Assembly (NCBI GenBank): GCA_949775045.1
Contig: OX459097.1
Coordinates: 6,651,685-6,715,684, forward strand
Reading direction: 5' to 3'
Source: Metridium senile
Lineage: Eukaryota > Cnidaria > Anthozoa > Actiniaria > Metridiidae
DNA length: 64,000 bases
Position 1 is the stretch's first letter; each line of letters starts with the position of its first letter. The position numbers were made by a program, and so were the translations under genes. This document shows positions 32,802 through 44,729 of the stretch, piece after piece. The notes beneath the pieces are model-generated. The model had not been told where the DNA came from. It ran no database searches and was given only the letters and a program-made list of their open reading frames with translations.

Positions 32802-33651
32802 GATTTTTATCCGCTGTTCGATCGATGATTTTTGTCACTCGCAGGAATTCATAACATCATCACCAAATCGAGGCCCGCAATGTCAAAGGTTTAAGGTTGA
32901 CTGGTTTCGATGAGTTGTCCTTTGTTATGATTGGTTAGCGTTAATTGACTGTGAATTGGCTTTTTGTGTAAACGGCGGGAAAACACCTCAGGTTATATTT
33001 CAAACGATGCGAAAAGAGCTGACAATATAACATTCAAATTAATAGTCAAAGTTTAAAGCATATAACTTGAAAGCGATATCAAGATATTGATCTTTTATGC
33101 ATATTTCAGAAAAGTTAAATTTCTTACAATATTCACAAAAAAATGGTTGGTTTATAAATAGCTCCCAGACGTTACAAAAAAAAAAATGATTTTGTTTTAA
33201 TTGTGAATATATTTTAAATCACCTTCAGCATACGTTTATGGCATAGTTCTTCAGTTTTGAATGACCTATCGTCGCGTCTTGGACAACCACGGCCCATTGA
33301 AAAAGGTCTGAAGCTCGAGTAGAATGAACCGAAACTGAGTGGAACCCTCAATGGTCCTCAATTTTTCGAACGTTTCCCCGGAATTTTCGAATCGAACAAA
33401 TTATGATCGAAAGAACGATCATTGCAACTTCTATTCACTGCAATTATTATATCCCGGTTGAATTACGATACATCAAACGAAAATTTCCCATAGCAGCACG
33501 AGAGCCCAATATCGCTTCAGTGTTTTCAAGAATTTTGATAAATCATAACTAACTATGGATAAATCAACTTTAATAATAAGCGGAGCCTCGGGAAACATTG
33601 AGATTCTCGGGAAACAAAACTGTTTCCCTCGGGACCAGTCATTAAGTGTTT

Positions 33652-33814
33652 TATTATATACCCTATTCAAACGAAGAAACATTTTCTCTCCATTTTGAAA
33701 TTTTTTTATTTACGTGGATTTATTCCCCTCTCACGAGGGGAATAGATCGATTTATTTCCCTCCACGTGACGTGCTCTCGACCAATAAGAAAACGAGTTTG
33801 AATAGGATATATAT
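33652..33814. mobile_element. Possible fold-back MITE with CCTATTCAAAC ends
   Basis: ATACCCTATTCAAACGAAG at the left is mirrored by CGAGTTTGAATAGGATAT at the right. Inner sequence includes CCCCTCTCACGAGGGG. The arms pair only in part, so support is moderate. Confidence 0.5.
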
Positions 33815-33843
33815 ATAATATTATAACCCCTTTTTAACATATA

Positions 33844-33998
33844 CACCTAATTGCAAGAATGTTGTCCCATGAAAAAAGAACAGTAATTTCGAGTAGTTAC
33901 AAAAGAAAAATCCAGCTTGAGTGATCTTCTTTTGTCTTTTCATTAATTCATTTCCCACTAAATTACAAAAGTTTGGACAACGTTCTTGCAATTAGGTA
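33844..33998. mobile_element. Fold-back MITE, CACCTA family, copy c
   Basis: Same termini as 30958-31156 (CACCTAATTGCAAGAAYGTTG and inverse), with a shortened left arm and one lost terminal base at the right end. Confidence 0.8.
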
Positions 33999-34193
33999 TA
34001 TTTTAACTATCAATTTGAGATAACACGTGATCACATAAAACGACAAAAAAGGCGGTGTTTTGTATTTTTTTAAGTCTAAAAAACAGTCCCATCAAACTTA
34101 GCTTGACAAAACAGACGTTCCTTCTATACTCTTCCTCCCTTGAAATTATTTAATTAATCAAACGTGCTTGAACATTTTTTTTTAGAAATATAA

Positions 34194-34199
34194 TTTATT
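34194..34199 (-). terminator. AATAAA poly(A) signal for GTF2H4
   Basis: Canonical AATAAA on the minus strand, 51 nt beyond the GTF2H4 stop codon. Confidence 0.6.
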
Positions 34200-34250
34200 G
34201 ATCTGGTATTTATAAATAAATATACATCCATATGGTACATCGCTGTAGTG

Positions 34251-37200
34251 TTATGTTTGGCGTTGTCGTTTCCAGAATCGTTTGACATCGTCGTGTCCTG
34301 AACGACTGACTATTACAACTCTTTTTGATGAATTGGCCCAAATAAGAACACCAAGATCCTAGGAGTATTAAACACAGAGTTATTTACTGTGCGACTTGCC
34401 GTACCGTAGTCACTTACAAAAATGTTTGATGAATTTTTGACATTATTTTGACATTTTTTCACCTCAATCGGACCAATTATAGACATCAAATTTTCTAAAG
34501 CCTCCGCCTCTCGATATAAACTCCGCCTCTAGATATAAACTTGTACCTGATTGGTCCGATCGAGATGAAAAAATGTCAAAATAATGTCAAAAATTCATCA
34601 AAAGTTTTTGTAAGTGACTACGGTACGGCGAGTCGCACTGTAATCATCATCGTCATCAACATTATTAGCAGAATTATTATCATCCTCATCTTTATCATCA
34701 ACACCAGCAACATTATCCATGGGTATAGCGTCAATTACTCAGACGGGAAATTTTCAAATGTTTTTTAATCGTTTTCCATATATTTTTGTATTCAAAAGTC
34801 AAAAATCCATATCCGTGCGTACCTGTCAAAATGACCACGCTACGACCCTGTTATCATCATCATTTATTAAAGACTACCACCATCGTCATTATTAGTATCA
34901 TCATCATCACCGTCAATAGCATAATCATCAACATTGATCATCATCATTTATTAAATACCACCACCATCATTATTAACAGTATGACATTATCATTATCACC
35001 ACCACCATCATCATCAAAAGTAGCAGCATCATTATCATCATCATCAGCAACAGAAGCATCATTATCACCATCATAAAAATCATCATTATTGTCATCATCA
35101 TCAATATCACTATCATCACAATCAAACTCACCAAGTTACCATATTATCCTCATGACTATACTCATGATTATGGTAACAACAGCACAAAGAGCAACAAATT
35201 ACGACAAAAACCGCTGCATCGCGACCAGCAAATTGACAAATTCCATTACACTTTAGGATTTTCTGATCCATCAATCAGACAAGGGGCGGAGCATACTTCA
35301 AACCAACCAATAACCAAACAAGTTTACGTGAACTCCTCCCCCAAGAATGAATGACGGATAAGAAAAGACAATAATTTACTGAAGCCAAAGGTTGCGATGC
35401 AACGGTTTTAGCTGTAAAAACAACTATTTCCAGAGCAGTTACCTCAGCATATTTTCTTAGAGTCTCAAAGTCATCTTGAGACAAAAACTGATTATATAGC
35501 ACACCTAAACAAATGACAAAATCAGAGAAATTAGTACTGACAAACCGACACTTAGCTGACAAATTGTGAGACTTTTACCACGACTTTTACCTGAAAATTC
35601 CCCGTTGGAGGAAGGAAAATCAGTTGAAGTTTGACTGACTGGAGTGTTGGTAACAAAAGAATGAGAAATAGTGTAACACAAGCTTTTATCTAGTTTAACT
35701 GACTTGTAGTATAGCGATAGGTAACATAATGAAATTTGTAACACTGTTAAAAATATTTGACTTAACTTTACTGATGTTTCGATCTTTAGCCCTTTGTCGG
35801 AGTAAGGTCAGTAACATTTTTTACGGTGTTACAAATTCATATTATTACCTATCGTTTAAATTGTACATTACTTACCTTCGGTGAATTTCATTCTGCTTCT
35901 TTCCATTTCCCAAAGACGTATTTGATCACTTACTGTTTCTGGGATTATAGGATTCTATGAGAAATATACAAATTGTTTACATGAGAGTTCTAAAGTCTTA
36001 TATTCTTCTTCTTCTATTTTTAATTACCTTTTTTAACATTTCTGGATGAGCACGAGTCCGTAGAAAGTGAAGAATCTAGAGCATTGACAAGACGTTTATT
36101 AGTTGAATGTGGGTAAAATTTAAAAGTATGGATAACACATCAATTTGTAACTACTTTTTTTTACTACTTTTTGTTAAAAAATTGCTGTTAGGAAGTTGAC
36201 AATGTTGATTAATTGAATGATTGATTGATAAATTCATTTGGTTATATTAATTTTATATTCTTGGTAATATTGGTTGACCAACACATTTGCTTTATTGAAC
36301 GATGAATTTAAAGACTGAATCAATTTTTTATTAATTCAACAATAAACATATTGAATAATGCGAAAAGGATAAATCATGTAAAAGGAAAAGGAAAAGTACT
36401 ATCATTTAGCGTCGTTAGTTCAGCTAGAAGTAAGCTGGTCTCCCAGGAAGCCGAGAGTGCGCTCTTTCCCCCCTCTCTCCATCAATGCTCCATTTTACGG
36501 GTACTTAAAGCTACTCAAAGCTACACAGATTGGAAAGAAGTCGAAACAAGTGTGAGGCCACTGGGGATCGAACTCCTGACCTCTCGCTCAGAAAGCCGCG
36601 CACTAACCAACTTAGCTACACTTGTATCTGTAAATACCAACTTAAACAATAACCATATCTAACCACACTCAATAAGACAAATAGTACCTGTTCAGCTGTT
36701 ATTCCACATGAAAGAGCCTGTGTCAACAAAAATAAACATATTAATATTAAACCTCAAAAGATAATAAAAAATATCACATACTTTAAAATTATCATTCTGT
36801 TATATTGAAATTGAGATTGTGTACTCTGATATCCCTAATATCCAATTCATTAATAATTCAATAGAAATTTACAAATGAAATTATAGTAGTGACAAGTATA
36901 TTATTGTTATTAATAGTCAATAAAGAGAGGGCCTTAAAGTTACATATTAATTAGCCTGCGTTCCCTCTCTTCTCTCCCAAACTGCAGACCGCCGGCAATG
37001 CAGGCTACATATTAATTAATTAATTGTTTTTTTTTTTAAATCATGAAATGTTTTCTCTGAAAACAAGAACACGAAATTTGTCAAAATTTAATTATGTAGA
37101 TGAGTGCTAAAATTATAATATTAATATTATCATTTATGAAACACTCACTTGATGGCAACTTTCTCTTGTAAGACTTGCAACACATAAGTTTGGAAACCTG

Positions 37201-40200
37201 TTGATGCATTTGTGAATGATGTTATAGAGACCAATATTGGTCACTGGATTTAAAAGATAAAGTATGTTTAGCTATTTTATATGCTAGCGTCGTTGTATGT
37301 CCTGATTTGCATAAGTTTTAACTTGAAATTACTCAGCAAAATATATTTTTATCTTTAAATATCTTATAAAATATAAAAGAACTAGCCTATAGACCGAATC
37401 GAAATATGGCGACCTGCTATTGTTCTTGACTGACCAGCCTCGTGTTCATGATGGAACACAAAGGAGTTTTCACATGAATGAGAGGCTAGTGAGTCAATAA
37501 CAATAGTTATTCAAATTAGTGCGATATTTCGATTTGGTGTATACATTTTTTAAGTCATTTACAACATTCGCGTCTGCAGTGTTGAATCAGCTATACAATA
37601 GCAATCCTTTGGCTTTGACACTGTCATCATCACGATTATTTATAAATTGCTCTTATAATGATATTGAAATATTATTGTTATTCACCTGCACAATATCTCA
37701 CAAAATAAACCAACAAGAGCAACTTGCAGGGAGGAATCTAAAAAATTGTAAAGAAAATTATATCATAATATTATTCAGAGAGACGTGATGGTCTAGTGGT
37801 CAGTGGATCGGATTCTGGGCCTACTGGTCTGGGTTCGATTCCCGGACCGGGCGATTGCGTTGTGTCCTTGGGCAAGACACTTTACTCTCTATGTGCCTCG
37901 TCTTCTCGGATAAGGACGTAAAGCCGGAGGTCCCGTCTGCTTTCGCTCTAATCCTATATAAGGTGGACGTTAAAGATCCTGTTGTGCTATGTTCGCAAAG
38001 AGTAGGGGATTGTCTCCCGGTACAACAGTCAGGCCTCGGAGGCATTAACTAACAACACTCATGATTGTAAACTGCTGGTTTTCAGCAGTCCGATAAGTCC
38101 TCCATATATACATTAATAGATTGTAAAGCGCTATGAGCTATTCTAGAGATATAGCGCTATATAAATGAGGCATATTATTATTATTTTTATTATTATTATT
38201 ACATTATGTTATGATATCATGGTCAAATGAACTCAAGAAAATGACCATGGCTTCATAGCTCAGTTGGTAGAGCATTGCACAAGTACCAATTGAAAATACT
38301 TTTCTTTTTTAAATCATTTTAAATTGCTCAATTTAACTTATGAGGGTTATGGTATTTAGAGATGAAAGCAAATAAAAAGAAAACAAATTTTATCGAAAAG
38401 AAAAGAAATAGAAAAGGTGCGTGTGTGCTGCGTGCATTTATAATAATTTGTCAGAACATGAGAGAAGTGTTAAGGGAAGCACAAATTAGTAGCAGAGTGT
38501 TTCTCAACACTTCTCAAGTGTTCTGACAACCCTCGAGTGCTTAAATATAACTGAATGCAGCACAGAAAGTAAGTTTACAATTTCTTTTATAAAATACAAA
38601 TTGACATATAATGATATTTGATCAACTGAAATGTGTGCTGTGTGCTCACATAAACCACACGCCTCAACCATGCAAGCTGAATTTGTGATTTCTAGTAGTT
38701 ATTTTATAATGTCTTATAGTACCTGTGTAAGCATAGACACGGTAATTTGTCTCCACCACAACGTAGCCTTCTTCACCTTGATTCAGCACACTTGATCTCT
38801 CTGTAAATAATGAACTTTATCAAACTCTGAATTTGTCATTTGAAATATTTCCTTTTAATACTAACCATCACTGGAAGATGATAAATTTACAACAAGCTTT
38901 GTTGGATAATATCGTCTAGATTTTCTCTGAAAAATAATGTAGCAAAAGGAATGACTTCGCAAATTAAGGAATAGACATTTATTACACGAAACAATATTAT
39001 GAAACATAAGATTTAATGACTAAGTAAATGAATGAATATTAAAATATTAGATGGATAGAAGAAAAGAATAAATGAGATTTGTACAAATGAATAAATAAAT
39101 GGATAGATGAATGAGATGGGACAAATGAATGGATGCATGGATTCTATAACTGCAAATGTATATGGATTTATTACAAACAAATGAATGATTTGTAGAAATA
39201 AACAAAATTTAAAATAAAAGAAATACAAATATTGCAAAAGAGATATCATATTCTAAGTTAAAATCTCACTTTTCTTTGGTACACTAATCCAATCTCTCTC
39301 AAGTGCTGTAACATTCGTAGTTGACACTCAGTCAATCCATCAGTTGGGTAATCCTCAAGAGACAAAAAATATACACATAAGTAAAAACTGTGAAGTATTT
39401 TTTTGCAAAGGAAAAAATTAAAGCTAAAATACCTTTGCAGGAGTTGAAAAACTCAATTGAAATAAGAATGATAAACAGTCAACAAGATCCATTCCCCATG
39501 CCTGAAAGAATTGACAAAATATGTAAGACTACATTACTGGTTGAAGGGAAACAATTGAAGTGATAAACTTTTAATAATTAAATACACCATAAATTTTAAC
39601 AAAGAGTTTGAGTACAGTGACATTTCTGACATTAGTCTTAACCAGTGCATAACACCACTACAATAGACCTCATTACCATCCTTGTTTGTTGTCCCATTTC
39701 AGATCATGTGATGCTACCCTTGGGAGTTGATTCTTTCACATGTAAATGATATAACACATTCATCATAAAAGAACAATTCTCAGGGGAATGTCACAGGTCT
39801 GAAACGTGCAATTTGCATACAGAGGTAAAGAGGTCTATTAGAATTTATTCTAACTAGTTTTTTGCCAAACATTTCTATGACAATTGTTGACATTTCTTTA
39901 TTTGTAGTAAAAAAAAATACTAAAGGCATACCTCAACTGCTTCTAAATACTGCAGCATAAAGTACCATACTTGAGCACCTCGGTCCATAAGTAAGAATTG
40001 AAATCCTGCTGGACTTATTACTGGACTTGTACCAGGAGACTCACTAAAACATGTATTCAATGAAACAATCACAATCAAGAATCTCATACGTTGTCCAGGT
40101 AAATAGACATTTTGACTGTTGCAAATTTTCCGTGTCTTAATATAACATTTTTGTTGTTTTGCATTTGATATGTTTCTTGCACTTTAGAATTTCCAGCTCA

Positions 40201-40710
40201 GAGCTAATAAAGTTTTTGAATTGAATACCTAATTTGACCATATAGTTTAACTTCATAAACTATGATTATTAACTATGATTTGACATGGCAAAATATCTAT
40301 TTCTCTGGACAATTTTAATGAGAATGGCTTATTAGTTATAGTATAAAGTAAACTTCTGGATGGGTTTATTCAGTTATGGAGACTTTATAACCATGTTATG
40401 AATTATGAGCCTTTGAGTTTAAGGTATTGTAAATAATTGTGTTTTTACCATTTCATAAGACCACTAAGAACAAGTATTTTGATGACATCTTGACTGACAC
40501 CTCCTGTTGAACTGCTGCTGTCATAGGAACCAGTCATGAAGTGAAGAACTGTCTACAATTGACAATAGTATACAATGTCTTCAAAACATGAAAACCATTT
40601 GCAGTTTAGTTCACTCAATCTCATTTTGCCAATCAATCAATATATCACTCAATCACTTAAACAATCTATCAATCAATCAATCTATCAACCAATCAGTTAA
40701 TCAATCTATG

Positions 40711-40742
<32 letters not shown>

Positions 40743-40870
40743 AATATATCACTCAATCAGTTAATCAATCATTCAAACTATTAATCAGTTAATTAATCAA
40801 TCAATCAATCATTCATTCAATCTATCAATCAATAATTCCTGAAGTCAATCAGTTGGTATCCACCATACAG

Positions 40871-40921
<51 letters not shown>

Positions 40922-41048
40922 GCCATTCAGTCCATCAATCAATCAATTATTGAGACAATCAATCAGCCATACAGTCAATCAATCAATCAATAATTCAGTC
41001 AATCTATCAATCAATAATTCAGTCAATCAGTTGGTATCCACCATACAG

Positions 41049-41087
<39 letters not shown>

Positions 41088-44000
41088 TTCAATCTATCAA
41101 TCAATAATTCAGTCAATCAGTTGGTATCCACCAAACAGTCAATCAATCAATCAATCAATTTATCAATCAATAATTCAATCAATCATTCAATTAATCAATC
41201 AATCAATCAATCGTTCATTCAGTCCATCAATCAATTAATTTTTGAATCAATCAATCAACCAAGGGCTCAATCAATCTGACATTCAGTCTCAGTAATATCT
41301 TACCTCCCATCTTTCTGTAGCGTATTTATCCAAGAAATCAGGTTCCCTATTATTTTTGTCAGATTCCAAAGGTGCTGTACTACATTTCACCCAAGAGCTT
41401 CCACTAAAAGAAGAAGAAAACAAAATAGTAAATGTCTCTCAGCAAATGGGTGGCCTAGCAGCGAGAGCAGTAGACCTACTCAAAGTCCGTTTTTTTTCTC
41501 GTTTTGGATCTCTCGTATTACTACCGGTACTCATGACTCTGTTGAATGGAATTTCTGCTTCACTGAAATAAATAGTATCCCTAAAGAGTAGTCGACTTGT
41601 AGCAAGTCTATGAGAGCAGTTGTAGCCTTTTCCCACCATGACCTGAGTTTGATCCCCAACAAGTGAGCAGACTCAGTTTGTTTGTGTGTTGTTCTCTCTC
41701 ATCCCACTAGGACTTTTCCCCAGGTTATTCCATTTTCCTCCCTCTGCAAACGGTTGAAGGAAGTGTGCTTGTAAAAAAAGAATCTAGTTTGGAGTGTGTG
41801 ATAGACAGCAGGCCCCACAAGCTATTACACTGCAAAAAGCCTGCTTTTATGTAAAGAAAGATATCATTTTAAATAATGATCATCCTCACTTTCCATATAC
41901 ACCTAATTAAAAAAAGGTTGAAAGGGAGAATGGAGATTGGCGATTGCATGACTGAAAGGAACTGTGGGTAATACAAATTTATTCCTTAATAATTTTTTTT
42001 TATTTTTAACTTTTTTTATTCCTTATTTATTTTATTCCTTATTTATTTCTTATACCTTTCTAAATTAACTAAACAATGCCTCCACCATTCAGCGATGACC
42101 TTAGATGGGGTCTCAAAGGTTTCTCTGAATGGTGGAGGCATTGCTTGGGTAATTTAGAAAGGAATAAGAAAAAAAAATTGTATTACCCACAGTTCCTTTC
42201 GGGATGTGCAATTGCCAATCGTCGTTCTCCACTACAACTTTTTTGAATTAGGTGTATATCATGTTTATTTTACAATGCCTTACCCTCCACATAATGCTGC
42301 CTTGAGGTTATTTCTAAATGTTGGATTCATTTCACATCGACTTGGCCCACCAATCATAGCATCTCTCCATATTCTAAGAGCCTTGAGTTTCTTTAATGAT
42401 CCAATATGATGGCTAACAATAGAAAAGCCTCTTTTAGCTCTAGGGTTAAAATTATAGACCTTTTCTGAAATCACTTCACTGATCATCAAAGAATAGTTTC
42501 AAGTCAAGGCTGGAGTGATTAAAATACAGTGAACGTATAGAATCCTTTATTCCAATCTCCACTTGAATCAATTCATCCTCAGAACCCAGGGATAATCTTC
42601 TGTCGATTGTTTCTCGCTCCCAGAATAAATACCCCTGGGAACGTAATCTGTTGGAGCTTGTTCCGGAAGTCAAAATTCAGCTCTTTCCTGATTGGTTGAC
42701 CTTATGAGGTCGACCAATGAAAATCAAGATAACCATTCAAAGAAAGTCGTTAAATAAGTTTGAATTTTGACTTCCGGGACAAGCTTCAACAGACTACATT
42801 CATAGGGGTATTTATTCTGGGAGAGAGAAACGAGCCACAGCAGATTACCCCTGGAGGATGGCAAAACAATACCCAGGGTTAACTCTATTAAGATTTAATC
42901 CATGATTAGCACTAACCCATAATTAACATTATACTAGGTTTTATTAAGAGTTAAACCTGGACTATCCAGGTTGAGCATCTTGTTAAGAACTGGTAAGAGT
43001 ATTCAAGATCTTACTAAAACCTTGGCAAGTAAATGTCTTGGAAGAATTTTGGGAATATCTTTATTAAACCTTGGCAGAAACTTAAAAGTTCATGCAAGTT
43101 CTTGCAGATTGAGGGATACATGCCAAGATCTTGTAAGATCATGACTGGATCATGTGTGATCTTACATGGATCTTGGTAAGATGTTCGAACTGGGTAGCTC
43201 TAACCCAGAAACAACTCTATTGGGTTTATTAAGGGTTAAACAAATTAAGATTATCACTAAATGAGTGTTGAACCACCCTTCTCAGGCCTCTTTCGGCAGT
43301 CTTTGGTCCTTACTTATGAAACTCTGTTTTCACCCAAGATGTAACAAGGCTTTCAGGTATTGGTTGATCTGTGAATAGTGTTCGTAATACATAATTTTGG
43401 GCCAGCTCTGGCAGTTCTCTGGAAAATACAACAAACAAACAAGAAATCATCAGTAAAGAGAAATATCTAATTAAAACAGAAATTGTCAGGTGATAAAGTT
43501 ATTTTTGGAAACATACCCTCAGAGTATATCTCAGACTGGATAAATAAAATGTGGGATAAGTACAAGAATGGAAGAAGAGTAAAAATTTAAATGAATAAGA
43601 TTTAGTGCAATGTGTTATAAAAAGAGGAAAGACTTGGTGCCTTGGTGGGGTATCCAGTCGATGAATTTGATTAATTTTAATCAATAACAATCAATACCAA
43701 TTAATACCAATCGATATGAATTAATTGATGTATATTTGATAATTGATGACCAATCGATGAAAGAGATTTGTGTGAATCGATAGCTTATTAAACTGGAATC
43801 GATAGCTATTGATAAATGGTTAAGCTATTGAATAATTATATCGATTGAATTTCCGCGATGACTGATTTCATCAATTGGATACTCCGGGAGCTATTGTAGA
43901 ACATAAAACGATGATGGTCAAGATGCTGGCATAACTGATAATATTATCACAATTCCATCTACACTCCAAAAAGTTCACATCTTATGATTACAATCTCCAA

Positions 44001-44288
44001 GTTTTTGATCTATTTATTCAAACCTGGATCTTGGAGCTAACTTAAGAGACCAATACGTACATTTTTGCTGGGGAATTTTCATCAAAAACAATATTCAACG
44101 TGGAAAGTTATTAAACACATGTTTAGTTTTCTGAACGTGAATATTTACCTAAAAACTGTAAGACAAGTAGCTGGATGGTTGTAAAGTCGATCTAAAGTGT
44201 TGGTTGGTAAGCTGCAAAGGTAATCGTGCAAATCTCTCAGCTGTAAATGATGAAAATACGAGTTTCCCCACTGCACAGTGGACGCCAT
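34251..44288 (-). CDS. GTF2H4: TFIIH core subunit p52 (GTF2H4)
   Basis: Sixteen exons: 44288-44149, 43418-43314, 42412-42284, 41403-41304, 40552-40449, 40043-39932, 39501-39433, 39353-39270, 38926-38866, 38800-38723, 37243-37149, 36717-36688, 36075-36028, 35954-35876, 35504-35443, 34358-34251. They join in phase into 467 residues (human p52: 462). Diagnostic blocks are [60 protein letters not shown] and the end [11 protein letters not shown]. p52 anchors and stimulates XPB in TFIIH, needed for promoter opening and nucleotide-excision repair. The ATG at 44288 aligns with the family start and has an AACATGGCG context; an in-frame ATG at 44339 would add 17 residues. Introns carry SINEs and MITEs. 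Confidence 0.96.
34384..34643. mobile_element. Fold-back MITE with GTGCGACTYGCCGTACCGTA ends
   Basis: About 95 bp at each end are near-exact inverted repeats (GTCACTTACAAAAA, then TTTTTGACATTATTTTGACA). The centre contains TCCGCCTCTMGATATAAAC twice. It starts 26 bp before the last GTF2H4 exon. Confidence 0.8.
34644..35120. repeat. ATC microsatellite in GTF2H4 intron 15
   Basis: Imperfect ATCATCATT/ACCACC runs over 450 bp, including two copies of a longer block (ATCATCATTTATTAAA at about 34856 and 34940). Non-coding. Confidence 0.85.
35715..35855. mobile_element. Fold-back MITE, GGTAATATAATG family, copy 3
   Basis: The ends CGATAGGTAACATAATGAAA and TTCATATTATTACCTATCG are inverted repeats. 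The centre reads TTTCGATCTTTAGCCCTTTG. It lies about 20 bp from GTF2H4 exon 14. Confidence 0.75.
36385..36628 (-). mobile_element. tRNA-derived SINE
   Basis: On the minus strand the head carries a Pol III A box (TAGCTAAGTTGGTTAGTGCG, about 36599-36618) and a B box (AGTTCGATCCC, about 36563-36574) at tRNA-like spacing. About 150 bp of unrelated body follow. The far end is uncertain. It lies in GTF2H4 intron 12. Confidence 0.7.
36953..37009. repeat. Short palindromic repeat with AGCCTGC ends
   Basis: TTAGCCTGCGTTCCC...GGCAATGCAGGCTA, related to 11414-11492. Confidence 0.4.
37785..38195 (+). mobile_element. SINE with tRNA head and LINE-like tail
   Basis: The head has an A box (TGGTCTAGTGGTCAGTGGAT) and a B box (GGTTCGATTCC, 37832-37842). 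A body block TGTCCTTGGGCAAGACACTT resembles the central domain shared by V-type and related SINE groups. The tail TTGTAAAGCGCTATGAG...AGCGCTATATAAATG is like the 3' ends of L2/CR1-type LINEs and runs into (ATT)n. This is the full three-part SINE plan. It lies in GTF2H4 intron 10. Confidence 0.85.
38253..38284 (+). repeat. tRNA 5'-half-like fragment
   Basis: GGCTTCATAGCTCAGTTGGT plus AGAGCATTGCAC looks like the first half of a tRNA (acceptor, D arm, A box). No anticodon stem partner, T arm or B box follows. A truncated SINE head or tRNA relic, not a working tRNA gene. Confidence 0.5.
40620..41280. repeat. AATC tetranucleotide microsatellite in GTF2H4 intron 4
   Basis: About 650 bp of imperfect (AATC)n. 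A longer unit CAGTTGGTATCCACCATACAG recurs at about 40849, 41027 and 41117, showing higher-order duplication. Confidence 0.9.
41450..41830 (+). mobile_element. Degenerate SINE candidate
   Basis: A B-box-like GAGTTTGATCCCC (about 41647) is followed by a CCAGGTTATTCCATTTTCCTC block typical of SINE bodies. The upstream A box (GTGGCCTAGCAG) is poorly preserved and too far away, so there may be an insertion between the boxes. Confidence 0.35.
41900..42254. mobile_element. Fold-back MITE with CACCTAATT ends, second family
   Basis: The arms share AAAAAGGTTGAAAG-like ends and GGCGATTGCATG..., then the inner palindrome CATTCAGCGATGACC/GGTCTCAAAGG...TGAATGGTGGAGGCATTG. TA lies on both sides. Outer bases equal those of the copies at 4044, 30958 and 33844, but the interior is unrelated. 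It starts 30 bp from the GTF2H4 exon 3 donor. Confidence 0.75.
42584..42859. mobile_element. Fold-back MITE with CCCAGGGATAATCTTCTG ends
   Basis: The blocks TCCCAGAATAAATACCCCT and GGAAGTCAAAATTCA are matched in reverse by AGGGGTATTTATTCTGGGA and TGAATTTTGACTTCC. The loop has GGTTGACCTTATGAGGTCGACC. It lies in GTF2H4 intron 2. Confidence 0.8.
42860..43260. repeat. Degenerate ACCCAG / AAGATCTTG repeats
   Basis: Loosely repeated and inverted motifs (AACCCAGAAACAACTCTATT against ACCCAGGGTTAACTCTATTA; CAAGATCTT and TAAGATCATG several times). Not assigned to a known element. Confidence 0.4.
43665..43860. repeat. ATCGAT-rich degenerate microsatellite
   Basis: Imperfect CAATCGAT/AATCGATAGCT units in GTF2H4 intron 1, with no gene content. 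Confidence 0.5.
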
Positions 44289-44729
44289 GTTGTCAGTTAA
44301 ATTTTCGGAATATCTTCGACAGCACTTCGAGTTAGACATCTTGCTCGGCTTTCGCTCGGCTTGCTCGGTTACTATTCGAAAATCGTCGGAAATTCATTTC
44401 TTGGAAATATTGACTTTCGAGCATCCTCCGAATATGTTCCGAACTTCGGAATAACTGTTCGGAATAGTTCGGAATGCTAATTTTGAACTTATCACGTGAC
44501 AAGATTAAAAATATTTTTGTTCTCACTATGTTTTCATTGTGGTTGTTCGTGTTGGGTAGTTATCGCATGAAAATGCCGTAGACACGGTACAATGCTTATC
44601 TTTAACACCACTATCTATCGCCTATGAGTAGATTTTTCACGTTTCGAGCAATGCGTGGAAAATAGTGACAATCTTCGCTTTGTTTGTGTCTCGAATTTCT
44701 CAAGCGAAGCCTCATCAAGACACTCGAAC
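44289..44729. promoter_or_regulatory. Shared GTF2H4 / ABCA2 promoter region
   Basis: The two start codons face away from each other across 441 bp, too short for separate large promoters. It contains four TTCSGAA motifs in 38 bp (44437-44474), a fifth at 44304, an E-box-like CACGTGAC (about 44492) and no TATA box. A five-codon upstream frame on the ABCA2 side (ATG at 44651) ends before the ABCA2 start. Promoter activity is inferred from layout. Confidence 0.65.

Larger units (their letters stand above)
32802..34193. other. Spacer between SAPCD2 and GTF2H4
   Basis: Both genes are on the minus strand, so the right side of 32801 should hold the SAPCD2 promoter. Two fold-back elements (33652-33814 and 33844-33998) lie here. 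No gene is supported. Confidence 0.55.

Noticed and set aside
35275..35442. C-terminal continuation of GTF2H4 exon 15 past 35443
   Set aside because: Reading on gives an unrelated tail. A donor (GAG|GTAACT) at 35443 joins in phase to 34358-34251, which encodes the conserved [11 protein letters not shown] end.
38253..38284. tRNA gene
   Set aside because: Only the 5' half is present; no anticodon arm partner, T arm or B box.
44655..44729. 25-residue N-terminal extension of ABCA2
   Set aside because: The frame is open but begins with GTG, not ATG. The nearest upstream ATG (44651) is out of frame and stops after four codons. The ATG at 44730 matches the family start.
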